64,000 nt of DNA from Cytidiella melzeri. Taxonomy: Eukaryota > Basidiomycota > Agaricomycetes > Polyporales > Irpicaceae. This document shows, piece after piece, positions 46,367-58,033 of this stretch. The DNA lies in contig JABYQR010000012.1 of NCBI GenBank assembly GCA_022592445.1, positions 1-64,000 on the forward strand. The letters run 5' to 3'. Under the pieces are notes generated by a model, which did not search any database, was not told where the DNA came from, and worked only from the letters and a program-made list of their open reading frames with translations. Both the position numbers and the translations under genes were made by a program. Position 1 is the first letter of the stretch; the number at the start of each line of letters is the position of its first letter.

Positions 46367-49100
46367 TTAATACATAATCCTGGGCCCAATCTCTCTCGCG
46401 AGTCCGAAGTCAGGCATTGAGTATACCTCGTTGAGACTACGCAAAGCCTCCATCACGAGTGACTCCCGATCTTCACTCATTGGCAGAGAACTGAAAGAGG
46501 GACTGAGGTCATCCCCGAACATCTTCGTCTCGATTTCGCACACTGTGCCAGGTTCAGGCAACTTCCCCTCTCGGAAATATTCTCCAATTGCTTTAGCCGT
46601 GCAGAGCGACGGCGCTGCCAAGGAACAGTGCTGCGTCACGCGAGTGAGAACAGTGAGTATTGGATGGAATAAGTGCTGAAAACGACTGTGCTTACACCGG
46701 CGGAGTTCTGTGTAAGCACGACTGAAGACCCGTTGAAATCGCGCGCCACCGCATGAGCACTGTGACGACGCAATCAGTGAGTATATACCGAGAGACCAAA
46801 TTAGCATCAGCAGGTTTTACCTCGCAAGGGGAGTCACAGGATCAGCAGTATTCCCAATGATGAGCAATGGGAAGGATGTGTTACCCCCGTAAGGTCCTGT
46901 CATGGGTTGCAAGTCAGTTATGAAGTCCGAATCTAGCTTGGTAAAGGCAGTTTCACCTGTGAACCGATATCTGGGCCTCACTTTCCAATTGCTTGTTGCG
47001 AGTAATATGCACATGAGTGTCCAAGGACTTGACTACAAGGCAGACTTTACTCACGAACAATGTCCACGTAACGCCCACATATCCGCGAAGCTTGAGTTCA
47101 GGTGAGCCAGGTATTCGGCGTATTCCTCTGCGGTGTCTTCTACAACTTCGCCGTCTCCACACATATATGTCCACAACGCGTCCGGATGTCTGAGCGTTGG
47201 CTTAGGTGCGTTCGGGGTACATGAGCATGTGAAGTATGGAAGGCCGGATTTCAGGACGTTCCACATCGGTAGGCCATTGCCTTGCTCAATTTCGCTCAGA
47301 AGAAACGAGAGTTGAGAAGCAAAGCTCGGCATTCCGGGAGAAAGCATGTATGGGCTGTACAAGAACCGGAATATTACCGCTTTGACAATTGAGTAGTCGA
47401 TGATGCCATAATCGAGAGCTGAAGAGTGCCACTGGTTGATCGAAGATACAGCCACTGGTCGATGCAACAGATTGTCCATGAGACTATCATAGCGGGATTT
47501 GACCTGATATGCGCTTGATTCGTACAGCCCGCATTGCCTCGGACCTGCCTCTACACAGGCTTCGAAGAACATGCTGAGGCCAGTATCGGTGTCCACGAGG
47601 TTTTTGTGCCAAAGAGCTGCAGAAACAGGTCAGAGTGAGAACTTATCACTCGAAAGACATGAGCCCTCACTATCATAGTAACTCTTCGTGTCCATAACGC
47701 CTTCGGAATCGCTTGAGATCGTATTCACAAGGATAAGTCGCAAAAAAACATACCATCAATGACCAGTCGCCCTACGTTGTCCTGATCGGTGCAATGAAGA
47801 CATCAGCGTGAAGGTATTATAGGTACACAAGTTGTGTTACCGGAAACATGGCTGCAAACCTAACGCAACGTGGGACGTCAATTGAATGTGCCTACTTGAA
47901 TGAGGACTCACGTCGCTCCCAGAACACTTCCATAACTTACATCCAAGCGACAGATCAGTACTCCGAGTGACGAATTCAAAGAAGGAATGAGGCTCACGAA
48001 AACCCCCAATACTGTAGTTTATCCCTTCCGTGGGCTTTCATGATCTCCAACATATCCCTAGCGACCGACGCAGTACTTGCATATTGAGCAGCGTGTCTTG
48101 CTCTTTGATGGAATAGGGTATTGTATACAGTCGACCTGGCGAGTTGGCCAGCGACTGCATCGCTAGAGTGGTTAAACAAGACCGCCGCAGGTTCTTTCAT
48201 TAGCCAAGCTGCCCCTTCTGCTTCATCTGGAAACACAACTACGCGAGGAGTTGACTGGCCAATTCCTCTAGCGATATAAAATAAACAAAGATATCACCAG
48301 TCAGTCCCCACCAGCGATCGCCAGTGGCACAGCAAGTGATGTGACAAACCGGGGATCGAAGCCGACAATGTCGTATTCTTCGCCTACAATGTGTTGAAAT
48401 TGATCACCGTGCGTATTGATAAGCGCAACACCTGAGCCTCCAGGGCCGCCTAGATGAATAATTTATTAATGCCGGTTGCGAAATGAGAGAGATGAGTGGG
48501 AACGTACCTGGGTTAAAAAGAATAGGTCCTCCATATGTCGGGTCCTCTTGGGGTACCTTCGCGGGGACCCGTAGCATGGCAATTCCAGTGTACGGTCCAC
48601 TTGACTCTTCTCGCGAGTTCCCAAGAGACTCCTCTCGGAGATAGTCAAGCGGGAGCATCAACCTAGCACACTCTTTTTCCACGTAGCACGGCGTCCAAGT
48701 GATAACTGTGTCTTTGAGCTGGGGCCAGCTCACGGGCAGCTATAAATTCGCAAATACATGAATGGAGGAATCTCCCTACTATCAGAGACATCGAATTGCT
48801 TACCCGGTTCCATATTTTGTCCGGATCTTCACGGTGTTTGTCGTACATGCTGTGGCTAACGACTACGCCATATTCCTTCTGAAATGCACTCTTCAGGCCA
48901 CGGAGGAACGCGATGTGGCTCAACTCGTTCGTGTTGTAGGGGCGAGAGAATAGAACCCATGCTGCAGACAGCATCAGAGTCCATTTGAATGCCCGCAAAG
49001 AGAGAGGCATAGGCTTGTCTGGTTTCACGGTGAGGCCATCCCGGTTAGTGGGTTCACTATGATCTGAGCTCCCACCTCCCTTTTCTTCGAAGCTATCCAT
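46367..49100 (-). CDS. TAP-like alpha/beta hydrolase, membrane-anchored (peptidase S33 type)
   Basis: A minus-strand gene with about a dozen exons, starting at 49100 and ending at 46367, giving roughly 600 residues. A short cytoplasmic N-terminus is followed by one transmembrane segment (RAFKWTLMLSAAWVLF). The hydrolase has the oxyanion turn NPGGPGGSGVALI, YDIVGFDPRGIGQSTP, the nucleophile elbow WGFSYGSVLGATFAAMFPD, then VGRLVIDGVMDTKSYYD. The TAP-like C-terminal domain carries the Asp (LIIGNTADPVTPLAR) and the His (AGHCSLAAPSLC). The codon for the catalytic Ser is split by an intron (48 kb area), and three small exons follow it. The family contains tripeptidyl aminopeptidases and related esterases; the substrate is unknown. 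A deleted paralogue lies just downstream. Confidence 0.87.
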
Positions 49101-49734
49101 CGCGCCTAATGTAACAGAGGACACTTGTGAGTTGTTCAGGACAGAGTGTATGTGGGAATGCCTACGCACTCGTGGGAGACGTGGGACAAGTAGCCAAGAG
49201 CCGCAGTAGTGCGTTTGTCTTGTACTTGCCGCTGGCGGCCCGCCGGCCCAGACCGTTGACTGTTGTGAATTCCCAGCAAAGTACTGTACTGCAGTGATTA
49301 GCAAGTACTGCTCATGTAGCACAGCCTGAGTATAGGGCTCAAGTATCGGAGACACTTGTCTTCAACAGGGGACCAGGCATGAGAACATGCGGCGTTGGTT
49401 CAAGCCAAATACCTGAACACTACAGCTACCATATAAAGGATTTACGATCAATCTCAAGATTCCAATCTTCCATCTGCGTCCGAGCCTGAGTCAGTGCCCT
49501 CCGTAACGCTGTCGTGAACTACTACGGTCCCCGCGTAATGCGATCTTTCTGCGTCCTATTTGACCTTACTCGGGGCCAAGCACCACATATATAACTCAAG
49601 GCAAGTTTTGTACCTCAGGCAGAGCCAAACTCGACTTCACTCACACCTGACAGGCGGGGGGTCGCTAGCGCACTCACACAGATATCGAGATTTTGCGATC
49701 GCCTGGTACTTCCGCCCTACGAGGTTTTTGAACA
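49101..49734. promoter_or_regulatory. Divergent intergenic region
   Basis: Promoters of the TAP-like hydrolase (minus) and sirtuin (plus). No distinctive motif recognised. Confidence 0.4.
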
Positions 49735-51328
49735 ATGGGAAATGAAGTATCCAACGTGGACTTTGAAGGGCCTCCGGAGGTGCTGAAGGGTAGAGATATA
49801 CCCTCCGTGGCGGAGTATATCAAGTCCGACCAGTGCAAGAACGTCTTTCTCATGGTAGCTACTGTTTCTACAAAATTCGTCAATCAAGTTATGCTCACAC
49901 AAGCTAGGTTGGTGCAGGTAACGCCGTGTTTATCACTTGCTTGTGCTATGAACTTTGCGTTGATTGCGCTGTTAGGTGTCAGCACCAGCGCTGGTATTCC
50001 CGACTTCAGATCTCCAGAAACAGGTATGTGATTTACTTGTCATCAGCTCCCGAAACTTACTTAGCGTTGCATCGAGGTCTTTACGTAAGTTATGAGGCTG
50101 GGTCAACATACGCCGTGTGTATTCACCAAATGTTAGGCCAACCTACAACGTCTAAATCTTCCCTATCCCGAAGCTGTGTTTGAGATTAACTTCTTCCGCG
50201 AAAATCCCGTACCATGTTTGTTCTCCGTTACTAAGGACATGTTATAGTACTGACTTTCACGCAAGTCTACACTCTCGCTCGCGAGCTCTTCCCCGGGAGA
50301 TATCGACCCACACCCACTCACTCCTTCCTCAAAGTGCTCCACAACCGCAAGCTCCTAAAGATGTGCTTCACCCAGAACATCGACACACTCGAACGGCTCG
50401 CAGGCCTCCCGGACGACGCTATCGTCGAAGCTCACGGAAGCTTCGCCAATCAGCACTGCATCGAGTGCGGTTCGTGGTACGACGGATACAAACTCAAGGA
50501 CCAAATCTTACGGGGCGAAATTGCGTACTGCTACGAGTGTGGCGGCCTCGTCAAGCCTGATATCGTATTTTTTGGAGAGGCTGTGAGTAGTGATATTACT
50601 CTTGTTTGCATGGATTGCTACTGTTTGATACTGAGCTTGGTATATCTTGTTAGTTGCCCCCACGATTTCATAGCACCATCGGAAAGCTTCGCTCTGCGGA
50701 TCTGCTGATCGTCATCGGCACATCCTTGACGGTTCACCCCTTCGCTTCTCTCACCCAACTGGTACCAGAAGGATGTCCGCGCATCCTGATCAACATGGAC
50801 CAGGCCGGTGATATCGGGAGTCGCGCAGATGACGTGCTGCTGCTGGGTAAATCTGACGAAGTTGTCCGGGACCTTTGCAAAGCTCTGGGAGATGACTGGG
50901 AGGAGGAGTTGGACGCCATGTGGAAGGAGACGGAGAAGTATGTGAGTAAGGACGAAGGAGAGGAAGGCGAGGGCCGCAAGGGTGCTGCAAGTACGATTCC
51001 GCATAAAGATGACCAAGTTCTTGCGGAAAGCCAAGCGCTGCACGACGAGGTTGACAAGCTCACGCAGCAGGTTGAGAAGGCTCTTCAGATTGGTAAAGTG
51101 CCAGCAGAGGAAGAGGTGTCTAGCACTGCATTGAAAGAGGGCAATGCAACCGGCGATGACTCATCTGAACCCACGATCAAAGCAGATGCAACGGAAGTGG
51201 ACAGTGTTGCAGTGAAGGACGCCGATGTTGAGAAGGAGGCAAAGCAGGAGGCAACGGTGGAAGAAGTGGTACAGGAGAAGGCAAAGGAGACCGCGTCAGA
51301 GGAGAAGCCGTCTGAAGGCAAGTTGTAA
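49735..51328 (+). CDS. Class I sirtuin (SIRT2/Hst2-like NAD-dependent deacetylase)
   Basis: Seven exons (49735-49854, 49908-49917, 49976-50023, 50077-50084, 50137-50215, 50266-50582, 50654-51328), 418 residues. NAD-binding motifs are VGAGVSTSAGIPDFRSPETG and FTQNIDTLERLAG. The catalytic His is in VEAHGSFANQHC, and the zinc Cys pairs are CIECG and CYECG. PDIVFFGEALPPRF, LLIVIGTSLTVHPF and LINMDQAG complete the fold. It removes acyl groups from lysines (histone H4K16 and tubulin in relatives). The start MGNEVSN fits the N-myristoylation consensus MGxxxS. The C-terminal 100 residues are Glu/Lys/Ala-rich and probably coiled or disordered. Exons 2 and 4 are 10 and 8 nt long; both are needed to rebuild the VGAGVSTSAG and ETGLYANL motifs. 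Confidence 0.93.
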
Positions 51329-52058
51329 AGGCAACCCATATGGCTTGAAGCACGAACGTTTACAATTCTTGTGTTGTATCCTGTATCTGGACCTATGGCG
51401 ATATTTTGTACTGTAATAGATTTCTGTACCCGAGACTTACCTGCTGACTTGTGCCCTCCGCCACGCCTAGCATATTCCGGACATTCATGACAGTCGTCGT
51501 ATCCGAACGAAACTGCCAGCTTACTTCCATGCTTGAAGGCTCTTGTCTAGAACATGCAGATGGCCACGAATATACTTCCTGAAATAGTAAGTGTAGTGGT
51601 TCGAGCCGTCAACTTTTCAACGACCATTTTCCCACCCGAGCATCTGCCGGATTGTCTCACATGGACTGCACCGCACATGCACATGGTGGCCGTGCCAAAT
51701 ATAATCTGCTTGCTACACCGCCGTGCTACCTTTCTCCCACATATGCTGCACCACCCTTCGCGAAGCCAGGCATCCAAGCTAGGAGCGTGGCTCACAGCAT
51801 GTGGAAAATCTGATCATGCAGACATGGTTCTGCAGGTTTCGCATGGAAACCGTCGACTTACCACATGCCGCAATGCAGCTTTGTGTACAAAACGTTCGAT
51901 ATTCTGACACACCTGGGATTAGAGAAGACGGACTCCACCTGGCCAACGAGCGATAGAACGACCGTTCACGTTCGTTGCAGCGATACGACGACTATAAGAA
52001 CAGGGCAATACCTAGGTGCCCGAGCGCAGTGCTTCCCTAGTCAGAATAACCCGCACTT
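51329..52058. other. Intergenic with promoter of the S1/P1 nuclease
   Basis: No gene is supported. A TATA-like box (ctataagaac, about 51992) lies 65 bp before the nuclease start codon. Confidence 0.45.
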
Positions 52059-53699
52059 ATGTACGCATATTTGACTGCTGCGGTTGGACTCGCCACGATT
52101 GTAGGCCGCGCTGCAGCGTGGGGCGCCCTCGGTCATGAAACCATCGGATTTGTTGCCCAAACAGTACGTCTGTGCGTTGTACCTCGAGAGATCATGACGT
52201 ACTCATGCGCTCCAGTTCCTGGCACCCAAAGCTCTGTCTTTCGTGCAGACTTCCCTTGGGTCTACCTACAACGAATCGCTGGGACCTGCGGCACCTGTTC
52301 GTCAACGTCGCAACTGAGTGTCTAAATATCGGCTGACCCCTCTTGACCAGTGGGCAGATGACGTAAGAGATGAGAAGGCATATTCTTGGTCTGCGCCATT
52401 CCACTTCGTCGATGCCAACGGTCAGTCTCACGTCCTAGGAGATGACACCACTACTTACATCTCAGTCAGACAACCCTCCTACCTCCTGCTCCGTCAATCA
52501 AACGAGAGACTGCGACGCAGAAGGATGTGTTTGTAAGCTCGCACCTTGGAGCCTTACTCTGTTCATCTACATTGACTGACGGTCGGCATTTCAAAGTGTC
52601 TGCAATTGCCAATTACACCGCCCGGGTCGTCAAGACATCTCTCAGCGCGACACAGCGCCAGGAAGCTCTGAAGTTCTTGGGTGAGTGCACTATTCATGCT
52701 CGTGGGTGGAAGTACGCTTACCATTCTCACAGATCACGTATGTATCCTTCCATGTCCAAAAGGACGCGACTGATCGTGACTGGCAATCCTCATAGTTCTT
52801 AGGGGACATCGGTCAACCCTTGCACGTTGAGGTACGTCAGATTTCTATATTCAGTCGGGTCGTCACTCACACCTGTTCACTCAAGGCCTTGGAGGTCGGT
52901 GGGAATGATATCGATGCCAAATGCTCGGGGTCTAGTACCAATTTGCATGCCGTAAGCATTCTTCTATAAAGCGTGACACTCCTCAATCATAACTTACATC
53001 CCTCTAGGCTTGGGGTTAGTTTTTCTGTGTTGAGATAACTGGGGTAAACTCACCATATGTGCGATGCAGACACCGGCATGCTCACCAAGAATGTTGACGC
53101 CAACCATGGGAGCTCCGCTACCACCTACGCCGCCTATCTTGTGAGCCAAATCAAAGTACGTCGTTGCGGTCACAATACTTTATGAAGCGGTATTGTCTGA
53201 ATTTGCCCATGTAGACCGGGTCGTTCAAATCCCTGACATCGTCTTGGCTGGCTTGCACTAGCACCACTGAGCCAGTAAACAACAAGCGCGAGGCTGACAC
53301 GGAAGATCCGTCGATCGAGCGCGACATTCGAACGCTTCTCACGAGTCGCTCTGAAGAGGCTACGGTAACCCCACTGGAGTGCCCGCTCGTGTGGGCGAGG
53401 GAGAGCAACGCTTTCGATTGCGTGAGTGTGTTCATCTTGACTTTGCAGTGCGATTCTGACTACAGGGCGTGCAGAGTACGGTCTTCCCATTCACCACCAA
53501 CGAGGATGCCTGCACAGGAACGTATTATGCAAACGCTATTCCGGTGGTAAGTGCAGTTTTGTTCCTGCACAGACATTTGATGCCGTGAAATGAATCGTGC
53601 ACTTGTATTTGTTAGATCGACCTTCAAATTGCCAAGCAGGGATATCGACTTGCGGCGTGGTTAAACGTGCTCTTCGATGGAGCGACCAATCTTCCCTGA
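52059..53699 (+). CDS. Secreted S1/P1-type nuclease
   Basis: Thirteen exons (52059-52163, 52216-52296, 52351-52420, 52470-52532, 52597-52680, 52733-52737, 52796-52831, 52886-52951, 53008-53014, 53070-53155, 53215-53421, 53466-53546, 53616-53699), 324 residues, all phases consistent. A signal peptide (MYAYLTAAVGLATIVGRAAA) ends just before WGALGHETIG, placing Trp1 of the mature enzyme, a zinc ligand in P1. Other expected ligands are seen: APWADD, FHFVDA, KFLDHFLGDIGQPLHVE, NLHAAWDTGM. The trinuclear-zinc enzyme cleaves single-stranded DNA and RNA and 3'-phosphates outside the cell. Exon 6 is only 5 nt and supplies the His of the H-x3-D pair. Exon 9 is 7 nt, and the intron after it splits the Asp of H-x3-D in LHAAWD. 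N-glycosylation sites (NQT, NYT) are present. Confidence 0.93.
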
Positions 53700-54607
53700 A
53701 TCACCCACGACTGCAGCGGAGGAGCAGGATCCGCTGAGTGCTATGTATCTGTATGAGTGGCATTGGAAGATGTATTGTAAAACTGAACGTACCGTGTAAC
53801 GTAGCGAGGATGTATGCATATCTTCACACAGCCATAACGCGAGTGACAGATGGACGTATTTATGCACGGTACTTTTACCAAGCGCCTTTTCCCCATTGTT
53901 GTACCAGTCACTCAGAGGGGTGTCTTAAAGGAGTCCAGCAGGTGGGATGCGGATTAGAGTCAGAGTCGTAGACCGGCATTTTGACTGGGTGGATGGTGAA
54001 AACAAGAGGCAATGTTCATTAACTATTACCTAAACCTCTAGATCGCCGGATATATGGTGATAGCATATAATTACGTAATTCAACGATCCACTACCAACGT
54101 GTGCCCACACGGCGACCACAACTATATATGCGACAATCCAGTCATGGCCGACTCTAGCCTCGTACGCAGAGACACAGTCGCTGGACTCCTGGAGGCAGTC
54201 GCCACGACCCTGCCTTGCATAGTATTTTAATGGGTTTTAGGCAATGCTGAATGGAGAGTTTGATGGATTGTGGGTTCTGCGGTAGAATCCGCGCCATCAA
54301 ACTCTCGATTCAGGCCATCAAAATTACTATAAATGGCAGGAGCCCTGCCGCTGGGAGCGCAGCGACCAGTGTCTCCCGAACGTCTTGGCACGAGACTAGG
54401 TCGACTCATAGGCCACAGATATGGGCATCGGGGCTGGACTTTGAACTTGCAACGGGAATAATCAAGTACCGCTGAGCCTTTCTTTTCACTAAGTTACGCT
54501 CAGCCATCGATATTGATATCTTGTTTCCCACATGCCATGTGTCACCTCTACCACGGTGACCGACATCTCTACTGGGAACACACTGCACCTGCAATCGTAG
54601 CAAGACC
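53700..54607. other. Intergenic with a strong hairpin
   Basis: No gene recognised. An inverted repeat of 13 bp arms (gagagtttgatgg at 54254-54266; ccatcaaactctc at 54294-54306) with a 27 bp loop could fold in RNA or DNA. A partial third copy (ggccatcaaaa) follows near 54312. Confidence 0.45.
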
Positions 54608-56192
54608 ATGTTCGGTCTCACCAAACGGCTCCGTGGGCCCCATCCAAACCGCTATCCGACGGAGATCCTGGGTGAAGATGAGCTACAGGCGGTGACTTAC
54701 GATAACATTGACGTTGCAAACTGTGCTCCAAAAGTACCTACCTACCAAGGATACGCAATCATCGGCGGTTCTGGGTGGATGGGCAGGTGTGTACTTTGTA
54801 TCTCTTTCACGCTCGGAACCAAATCCACAAGTAATTCTACTACCACTTATCACGCGCTGTCTTTCCCCTCTGTACATGCAGTTACCTCGTCAAGGTCCTC
54901 CTATTACGCGGAGAGACGAACGTACGCATTTTGGACATTGTCTCCCCACAAGCCGAGCTCTTGGACAATGAAGCTGTGGGCTTCATCAAAACAGACATCA
55001 CATCCCGTGCGTCCGTCGAAACAGGTCTCCTTGCGCCATTCCCCTCCACAGGCAAACCTCCTTCTGTGATATACCACTGCGCGGCCAACATTCGATTTTG
55101 GGAGCGCGCCTCGTACACCTACCATGAGAGTCACCGCGTCAACGTGCAGGGGACACAGAACGTCATAAACGTAGCGCAAATCATGCCCGACGATACGATC
55201 CTCATCTACACATCCAGCAGCGATGTGGTGCTCCCTCGGCCGCGGTTTATGAAACTCGGAGCAGACTACGGTCACTGGCCCTACAACACAGTCGTGGTGA
55301 GCGACGCCGACCCACCCCTAGGCGAGAACGAACGGAGTTCAAGCTGCTACGCCCGCTCAAAGATAGAGGCAGAGGACTTGGTACTAAGAGCAAACGGGCT
55401 AGGTCTGAGAACTGCCTCCCTTCGTCCTGGACAGTGCGTCCCATTCTTTGGGGGTGGAGATGCTACTGCTAAAGCACACTCCTGACTGCAGAACCATAAC
55501 AGGACCAAACGATCGTATGGTCTCGAGCACACTAGCCATGGCACGCGTGCCAGTTTGGGACAAAGAATGGAGCCATACGAACGTCTGCGTGTGGGACGTC
55601 GTTGGCGCACACCTACTTTTGGAGGACGCGCTTGAGAAGCGTCCTCAAGAGGTTGGTGGTCAAGCGTTCTTGATCACAGGGAGAGGTCCAGCATGGACTA
55701 TGCGAGAAATCAGGAACGCCGTCAAGGTCAGCGGGTCCAAATTCTTCTCGTCTCACTCCTTAGTTCCCATTTTTCTGACCATCCAGATATAAAACAGTTC
55801 TACTCGTCCAGAAAACTAGTCTTCGATGAAACTCCGGTGCTACTGATTTACATCCTGGCTCACCTCATCGAGGCCCTCCTTTTCCTTCGGTACTATCTAC
55901 TGCTGCCGTTGTTCGTGCCTTTTAGTTCCAAGCCAAGCATCACCCCTAGATGGTTGGGCGAAGCCGTGTTACTGCAACCGGCCACTCTGGAGTACATGCG
56001 TGATGTGGTCATAGACGATTCGCGTGCGCGGCAAGTACTAGGGTGAGTATCGATTTTACCGAAGAAATTCTAGCCGCTTACGTCCAAAGCAGATATCAAC
56101 CTCAGTGGTCGGCCGCACAAGCTATCAGGTACACCGTTGAGCAGGTCGAGTCCGGAGCCGTTAGCGGAACGCATGGGCTCAAGCTAAAGTAG
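54608..56192 (+). CDS. 3beta-HSD/isomerase family NAD-dependent sterol dehydrogenase (Erg26-like)
   Basis: Five exons (54608-54786, 54882-55433, 55492-55726, 55798-56042, 56093-56192), 436 residues. An extended short-chain dehydrogenase: nucleotide-binding YAIIGGSGWMGSYLVKVLLL, VRILDIVSPQ, YHCAANIRFWERASYTYHE, VNVQGTQNVI, IYTSSSDVV, and the catalytic Y-x3-K in CYARSKIEAEDLVL. Then come LRPGQTITGPNDRMV and NVCVWDVVGAHLLLEDAL. A hydrophobic hairpin near the C-terminus (LLIYILAHLIEALLFLRYYL) would anchor it to a membrane, as in sterol-4alpha-carboxylate 3-dehydrogenases. The N-terminal 50-residue extension is unusual. The sterol substrate is inferred from the family. Confidence 0.87.
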
Positions 56193-57159
56193 CTCAACAT
56201 AACTGCCTAGTTTCTATATCAGCCTTGGATGTAGACTCGCCTCGCCAGCTATTCCGGTCGCAAGCTAGCACATGGATGGCTAGGCACGAGCCCACCTAGG
56301 ACGCCTGATAGTTTGCATGATCATTCGATCAACCTCTACCCTATGAGCCCGTCCTAGCTCTCCTCAATCCTCGTCGGCGACATGTCTCTCTCATCGTGGT
56401 ACTGTGGCTTCACTTCTTGCTATAAAACAGCAAACAGATTACAAAATCGTGCGTGGAGTAAGTGAACGGTCTTAGGCGCGACTCACCTTTACTGTGAGCT
56501 TTCAAGCACGTATAGGATGTGTAGACTATGTACTAAACCATGGAACTATAAACTTACGACGATATGGGACCAAATTTGGTGGATTAGAGCAAGATTGATG
56601 CGCACACGACCTACAGCTTTAAACTCGAGCTGGAAATCTAACAAACTAATATTATAATGTATAAGCATCCTTCAGGGCACTGTCAATGATAGGGATGTTT
56701 CTTTAGATTAACGGCCATTATTGTACGAGTGACATAGATGATTCAGAAGCTTTGGCTGCATATGATCATTGTACGATATACCGTGACACCTCGCCATCCT
56801 TCAATTCAACCGAACCTGACACTTGCAGCGTTTTCCCTCACCCCGTCATGTTGGATGGCAACGGTGTGCAAGATTGTTCGTAGTGCTAGTATGAGAGGGG
56901 TGATGGTGCGTTATGTGATAGCTAAGGTAGGCTTGTCCCAGGAACCACTAGTAATTAACAGCCCCTCTTTGATCATCCTTGTGGCGCGCGGGTGCTGAAG
57001 CGTTGAAGCTGTCACACAGAAGCAAACAGCATTTCGAGGTATAAAGGTTGTAAGAGCTGGGCGAATAAATTCGTGAGTAGGTCTTCATCAGTCTTACTAC
57101 CTACACACAGCTCGCACTCATCCTCATCCTTGACTCTCGCCAAACTACCCATTTTTGTC
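56193..57159. promoter_or_regulatory. Intergenic and pheromone-gene promoter
   Basis: No gene recognised between 56193 and about 57030. A clear TATA box (TATAAAG, 57040-57046) lies 120 bp upstream of the pheromone-precursor start codon, followed by a pyrimidine-rich leader. Confidence 0.5.
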
Positions 57160-57267
57160 ATGGATTCCTACGTCACCACCGCCCATCCCATCGCCTCTGA
57201 GCAGCCAGACAACGTTCCCTACGATGCGGGCGACGGCAACAATCAGGGTTTGTGCGTCATCGCATGA
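57160..57267 (+). CDS. Lipopeptide mating-pheromone precursor (CaaX, -CVIA)
   Basis: A 35-residue intronless open frame beginning MDSYVTTAHPIASEQ and ending GLCVIA followed by TGA. The terminal C-V-I-A is a CaaX box: Cys, two aliphatic residues, Ala, as in basidiomycete a-factor-like pheromones that are farnesylated, trimmed and carboxymethylated. The N-terminal Met-Asp, short length, lack of other Cys, acidic middle and Gly/Asn-rich stretch before the Cys (DGNNQG) all fit. The usual Glu-Arg type maturation site is not obvious; Glu-Gln at residues 14-15 is the closest. A TATA box and leader precede it. It lies tail-to-tail with a Ste7-type MAPKK, 766 bp away. No pheromone receptor is in the window, so whether it is a mating-type locus gene or a stray pheromone copy is unknown. 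Confidence 0.8.
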   Translation: MDSYVTTAHPIASEQPDNVPYDAGDGNNQGLCVIA

Positions 57268-58033
57268 GCTTGATACTTTCAAGGTAGGCTGCGGCTCACA
57301 CTCAGTTTGATACGCGTATTCATCTAACATTGATCTGCCAGTGATATCACTTCATGTTGAAGCTCGCATACATCATTCGTGACGGACACCATTGTCATGG
57401 TTTTGTGGGAGTCGAAGATATGATGAATGATGTTGGTACAACTGGATCCATAGATGGAGAATTGGGCCTATCAGACCGGAAACCCTGACTTGTAAATTGT
57501 AACATATGAGACTCACTTCCAGTGGCCTGGTTAAACCGTTAACTGTATTTATTGAGTTTTGTTGAAAGCGAACCGCGAAAGACACGTCCGAGTGAGTCTA
57601 CTAAGGTGTTTGTCCGTGGCGTGGAAGCGCGACAGTTTTGCGGTTCTCCCCAACGGGGACCCTCAGGCATCATGCCATGATTTCAGATGTACTTGTGATT
57701 ATCAAAACAGTCAATCTAATCAATGGACAACATCTTTCAGGGTATTATAAAACACACCACAAGCATGCGAGGGCGGAGGCGATGAACGGGGTCTGCCACT
57801 GGGGAGAATTGGCGTAAATCAAAACGTGAGGATTTATGGGTATTGCTCTCTTGGCATTTCTGTGTGACTGGGAGGGGACATCGCGGAAGCGCTGAACAAA
57901 TTGAATAAATAACATGTGGGAATGTGGGTGTGTGCATGAGCGGTGAATTCTGAAAGGAGGTGGGGAACATTATGCGTCCCGCGCTTGTGTTGATTGAGTA
58001 TATGAGTTCAGGTGCGAGGGGTTTGCCCAAACG
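57268..58033. other. Convergent intergenic region
   Basis: 3' flanks of the pheromone precursor and MAPKK genes. I looked for further small CaaX-ending frames on both strands and saw none. Confidence 0.5.

Noticed and set aside
57737..58030. Second CaaX pheromone precursor on the minus strand near the first
   Set aside because: The frames there end without a Cys-aliphatic-aliphatic-X box.
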